This document shows positions 62,330 through 64,000 of a DNA stretch of 64,000 nt, in pieces (the first letter of the stretch is position 1; each line of letters opens with the position of its first letter). A program made the position numbers and the translations under genes. The stretch is from assembly GCF_900700375.1 (NCBI RefSeq), contig NW_021630096.1, positions 1 to 64,000 of the forward strand. Reading direction: 5' to 3'. The notes beneath the pieces were generated by a model that was given only the letters and a program-made list of their open reading frames with translations, had not been told where the DNA came from and did not search any database. Origin of the DNA: Denticeps clupeoides (taxonomy: Eukaryota; Chordata; Actinopteri; Clupeiformes; Denticipitidae).

Positions 62330-62395
62330 TCTGTATTGAACCATCACCCTTGGTGAGCAGTGAGGAGCAGTGTGTGGGGGCGCTACCTTCCTGAA
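62330..62395 (-). mobile_element. SINE tail fragment
   Basis: CATCACCCTTGGTGAGCAGT and AGCAGTGTGTGGGG match the body of the main SINE in reverse. Confidence 0.55.
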
Positions 62396-62759
62396 CTTCT
62401 CCCCAATCTCTCCAGTTCAGATGCAACCTGTCTAGCCTGAACAGGTCCCATAAATGTCCCTCCCTCTTCCTCACACACATCTGTCCTAAAACACCATAGA
62501 ACCTTTAGGCTGCTGTACCTGCCGGGCCTCTCCCTGTCCTTTACGTTGCTGTAGTGGGAGGAGTTCGTACCTCCACCTGCTGCTGTATGTTTGGGATAAC
62601 TCCTCCCTGCCTTTGTTAGTCCTCTGTATTGAGTGTGTTTATTTGTGGTGAATGTCTTGTTGGTTACTTGTATATGGCCTAACCCTAACCCTTATCAGGG
62701 ATCTTAGTTTGTAAACTCTAATTCTATAGAAATCGAACGAGAATTGCTGGTGTCTTCCT

Positions 62760-62822
62760 CATGTAAGTCGCTTTGGATAAAAGTGTCTGCAAAATAAAGT
62801 AAAGTAAAGTAAAGTAAAGTCT
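62760..62822 (+). repeat. SINE tail with AAAGT microsatellite
   Basis: AAGTCGCTTTGGATAAAAGT is the 3' tail of the second SINE family, followed by five AAAGT repeats. Confidence 0.7.
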
Positions 62823-63370
62823 CGTCCTGTATTGTGCCTTAAACGCAAACGACAACATCAGTGTGGTGTTGCGGCTCACGCCGGCCGCGTTCGCAGTTAA
62901 AAGCGGAAGGAACTTACCTGCCTCTTTGCGTCCTGCCGCACCGAGGTTTCTCGTCTCCTCCTACTCGTCTCTCTTGTTCTGATCCCGGTTTGTGTGACAA
63001 ATGACATTAGAACCTGAACTTTGAAACTGATCTGGTCACAGCTAAATTGACTTCTTCGCTTATAAATCAGGACATTAATAAAGTAGGGTTAAAGGTTACA
63101 TCTTTATGTAATTCTTCTAAGTATCGAGGATTTTAAGCACAATTATTCGAATAGAAATTCAATTGCCAGTTGACAATGCATTTTTCAATCACTAACCTTC
63201 ACTAACAATGTCACTTCTGCTTCATTGATCAGAGACTCATTAAAAAACATTTAACCTGATCAATGTGCTGATCAATGCAGTGGAAGTGACGTTGTTAGTT
63301 AAGGCCGGCCTCTCCCACTCCCCCCCCCTTCAGCGAGGCATCTGCTGGGTCCTACAACACACCGGCTCTA
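62823..63370. other. Non-coding DNA, nothing firm
   Basis: A short imperfect inverted region lies around 63180-63300: CAATGCATTTTTCAATCACT and AATGTCACTTCTGCTTCATTG are echoed on the other strand as CATTGATCAGCA and TGGAAGTGACGTTGTTAG. It may be the trace of a small hairpin element. Confidence 0.35.
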
Positions 63371-63378
63371 GTCAAAGT

Positions 63379-63580
63379 GATAGCTAAGTGATTGTCACAT
63401 GTGATACACAGCAGCACAGCACACGGTGCACACATGTCATGACATGTCATGGCGCCCGGGGAGCAGTGTGTGGGGACAGTGCTTTGCTCAGTGGCACCTC
63501 AGTGGCACCTTGGCGGATCGTGATTCGAACCGGATTCTTACGGGGCCGCTTCCTTAACCGCTAGGCCACCACTGCCCCTA
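63379..63580 (-). mobile_element. tRNA-derived SINE, minus strand
   Basis: Tail AGTGATTGTCACATGTGATA at the left, CGCCCGGGGAGCAGTGTGTG body, and in gene sense head GGCAGTGGTGGCCTAGCGGT. Box B is partly deleted. Confidence 0.85.
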
Positions 63581-63589
63581 CAGTGGACT

Positions 63590-64000
63590 TTGTTAGATGG
63601 ACTTTGTATCTAAGTGAGAGCCTTCACTTTGTTTGGGTCAGGTTTCCGACCTTCTGAGCTAATTACATGACCAAAGTATTGTAGCTCTGTTGTGCTCTTC
63701 TGTCGTTGCTCCATCACTACAACGACTCCTTCCTGGTCCTTGAGCAGTGTGGACATCAGCCTCTGGAAAATATCTGGGACTGAGGTGATTCCGATAGGAA
63801 GTCTGTGAAAGCAGAAAGTAATCTTCCAGAACCCGCACAAAGCTTAAAGGGTAGAGAACACTTTTGCTCCAACTAGTTTTGGAGCAATGTCTTCTACTGT
63901 GGGCAGTATGTACCTCTCTCACTTCACTGACTTGTTGAGACGTTTCAGGTCAACACATACTCTTACTTGTTCTCTGTTTTTCTTCTCCACAGGAACCATT
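63590..64000 (-). mobile_element. Ty3/Gypsy retrotransposon fossil (reverse transcriptase part)
   Basis: Conceptual pieces resemble the reverse transcriptase domain of Ty3/Gypsy elements. It is broken in at least a few places and runs off the right end of the window. No LTR is seen in the part present. Confidence 0.7.

Overview
The window reads as vertebrate, most likely teleost fish, nuclear DNA. Its genes are split by GT-AG introns and match fish or vertebrate proteins: katnb1, cpt1a, igf2, tmed3, nmi and nmb. It also carries tRNA-derived SINEs, Tc1-type transposons, an L2-type LINE, Ty3/Gypsy fossils, and abundant CA/TG microsatellites and minisatellites. No species is claimed.

Layout. 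1-2.3 kb holds a multi-exon gene for a tyrosine-recombinase-like protein (+). 3.17-14.93 kb is a tandem 5S rRNA array on the minus strand: 45 complete copies and one cut by an assembly gap (14932-15031), with visible higher-order structure. 15.0-18.1 kb has a CA-rich minisatellite and the first seven coding exons of katnb1 (-); the rest of katnb1 is absent. 18.1-18.7 kb is a shared, divergent promoter region. 18.9-30.8 kb is a complete cpt1a gene (+) with a 3.6-kb hairpin/TG minisatellite upstream of the start codon and a tandem pair of apparently mutually exclusive exons. 31.0-32.3 kb is an 85-bp minisatellite. 32.86-34.0 kb is a compact igf2 gene (+) with CRE, GC box and TATA box. 35-46 kb is gene-poor and repeat-rich, including a fold-back minisatellite, a Tc1 MITE, an L2 fragment and SINEs. 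46.0-52.7 kb has an unrecognised tail-anchored membrane protein gene (-) and tmed3 (-). The long second intron of tmed3 contains an intronless coiled-coil/kinase gene on the opposite strand, a Tc1 copy and a TG minisatellite. 53.5-58.0 kb is nmi (+), an interferon-response gene with tandem ISRE-like sites at its start. 59.0-60.9 kb is nmb (+), the neuromedin B precursor, whose second intron is a 27-bp GC-rich minisatellite. 61-64 kb is mostly non-coding, with SINE pieces and the edge of a broken Gypsy element.

The genes do not form one pathway: cpt1a (mitochondrial fatty-acid import), katnb1 (microtubule severing), igf2 and nmb (secreted peptides), tmed3 (ER-Golgi cargo) and nmi (innate immunity) are ordinary neighbours. 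The unusual part is the DNA architecture: a higher-order 5S array with a deleted-3'-end class, a splice-acceptor-bearing minisatellite in katnb1, duplicated exons in cpt1a, and a kinase gene nested in tmed3.
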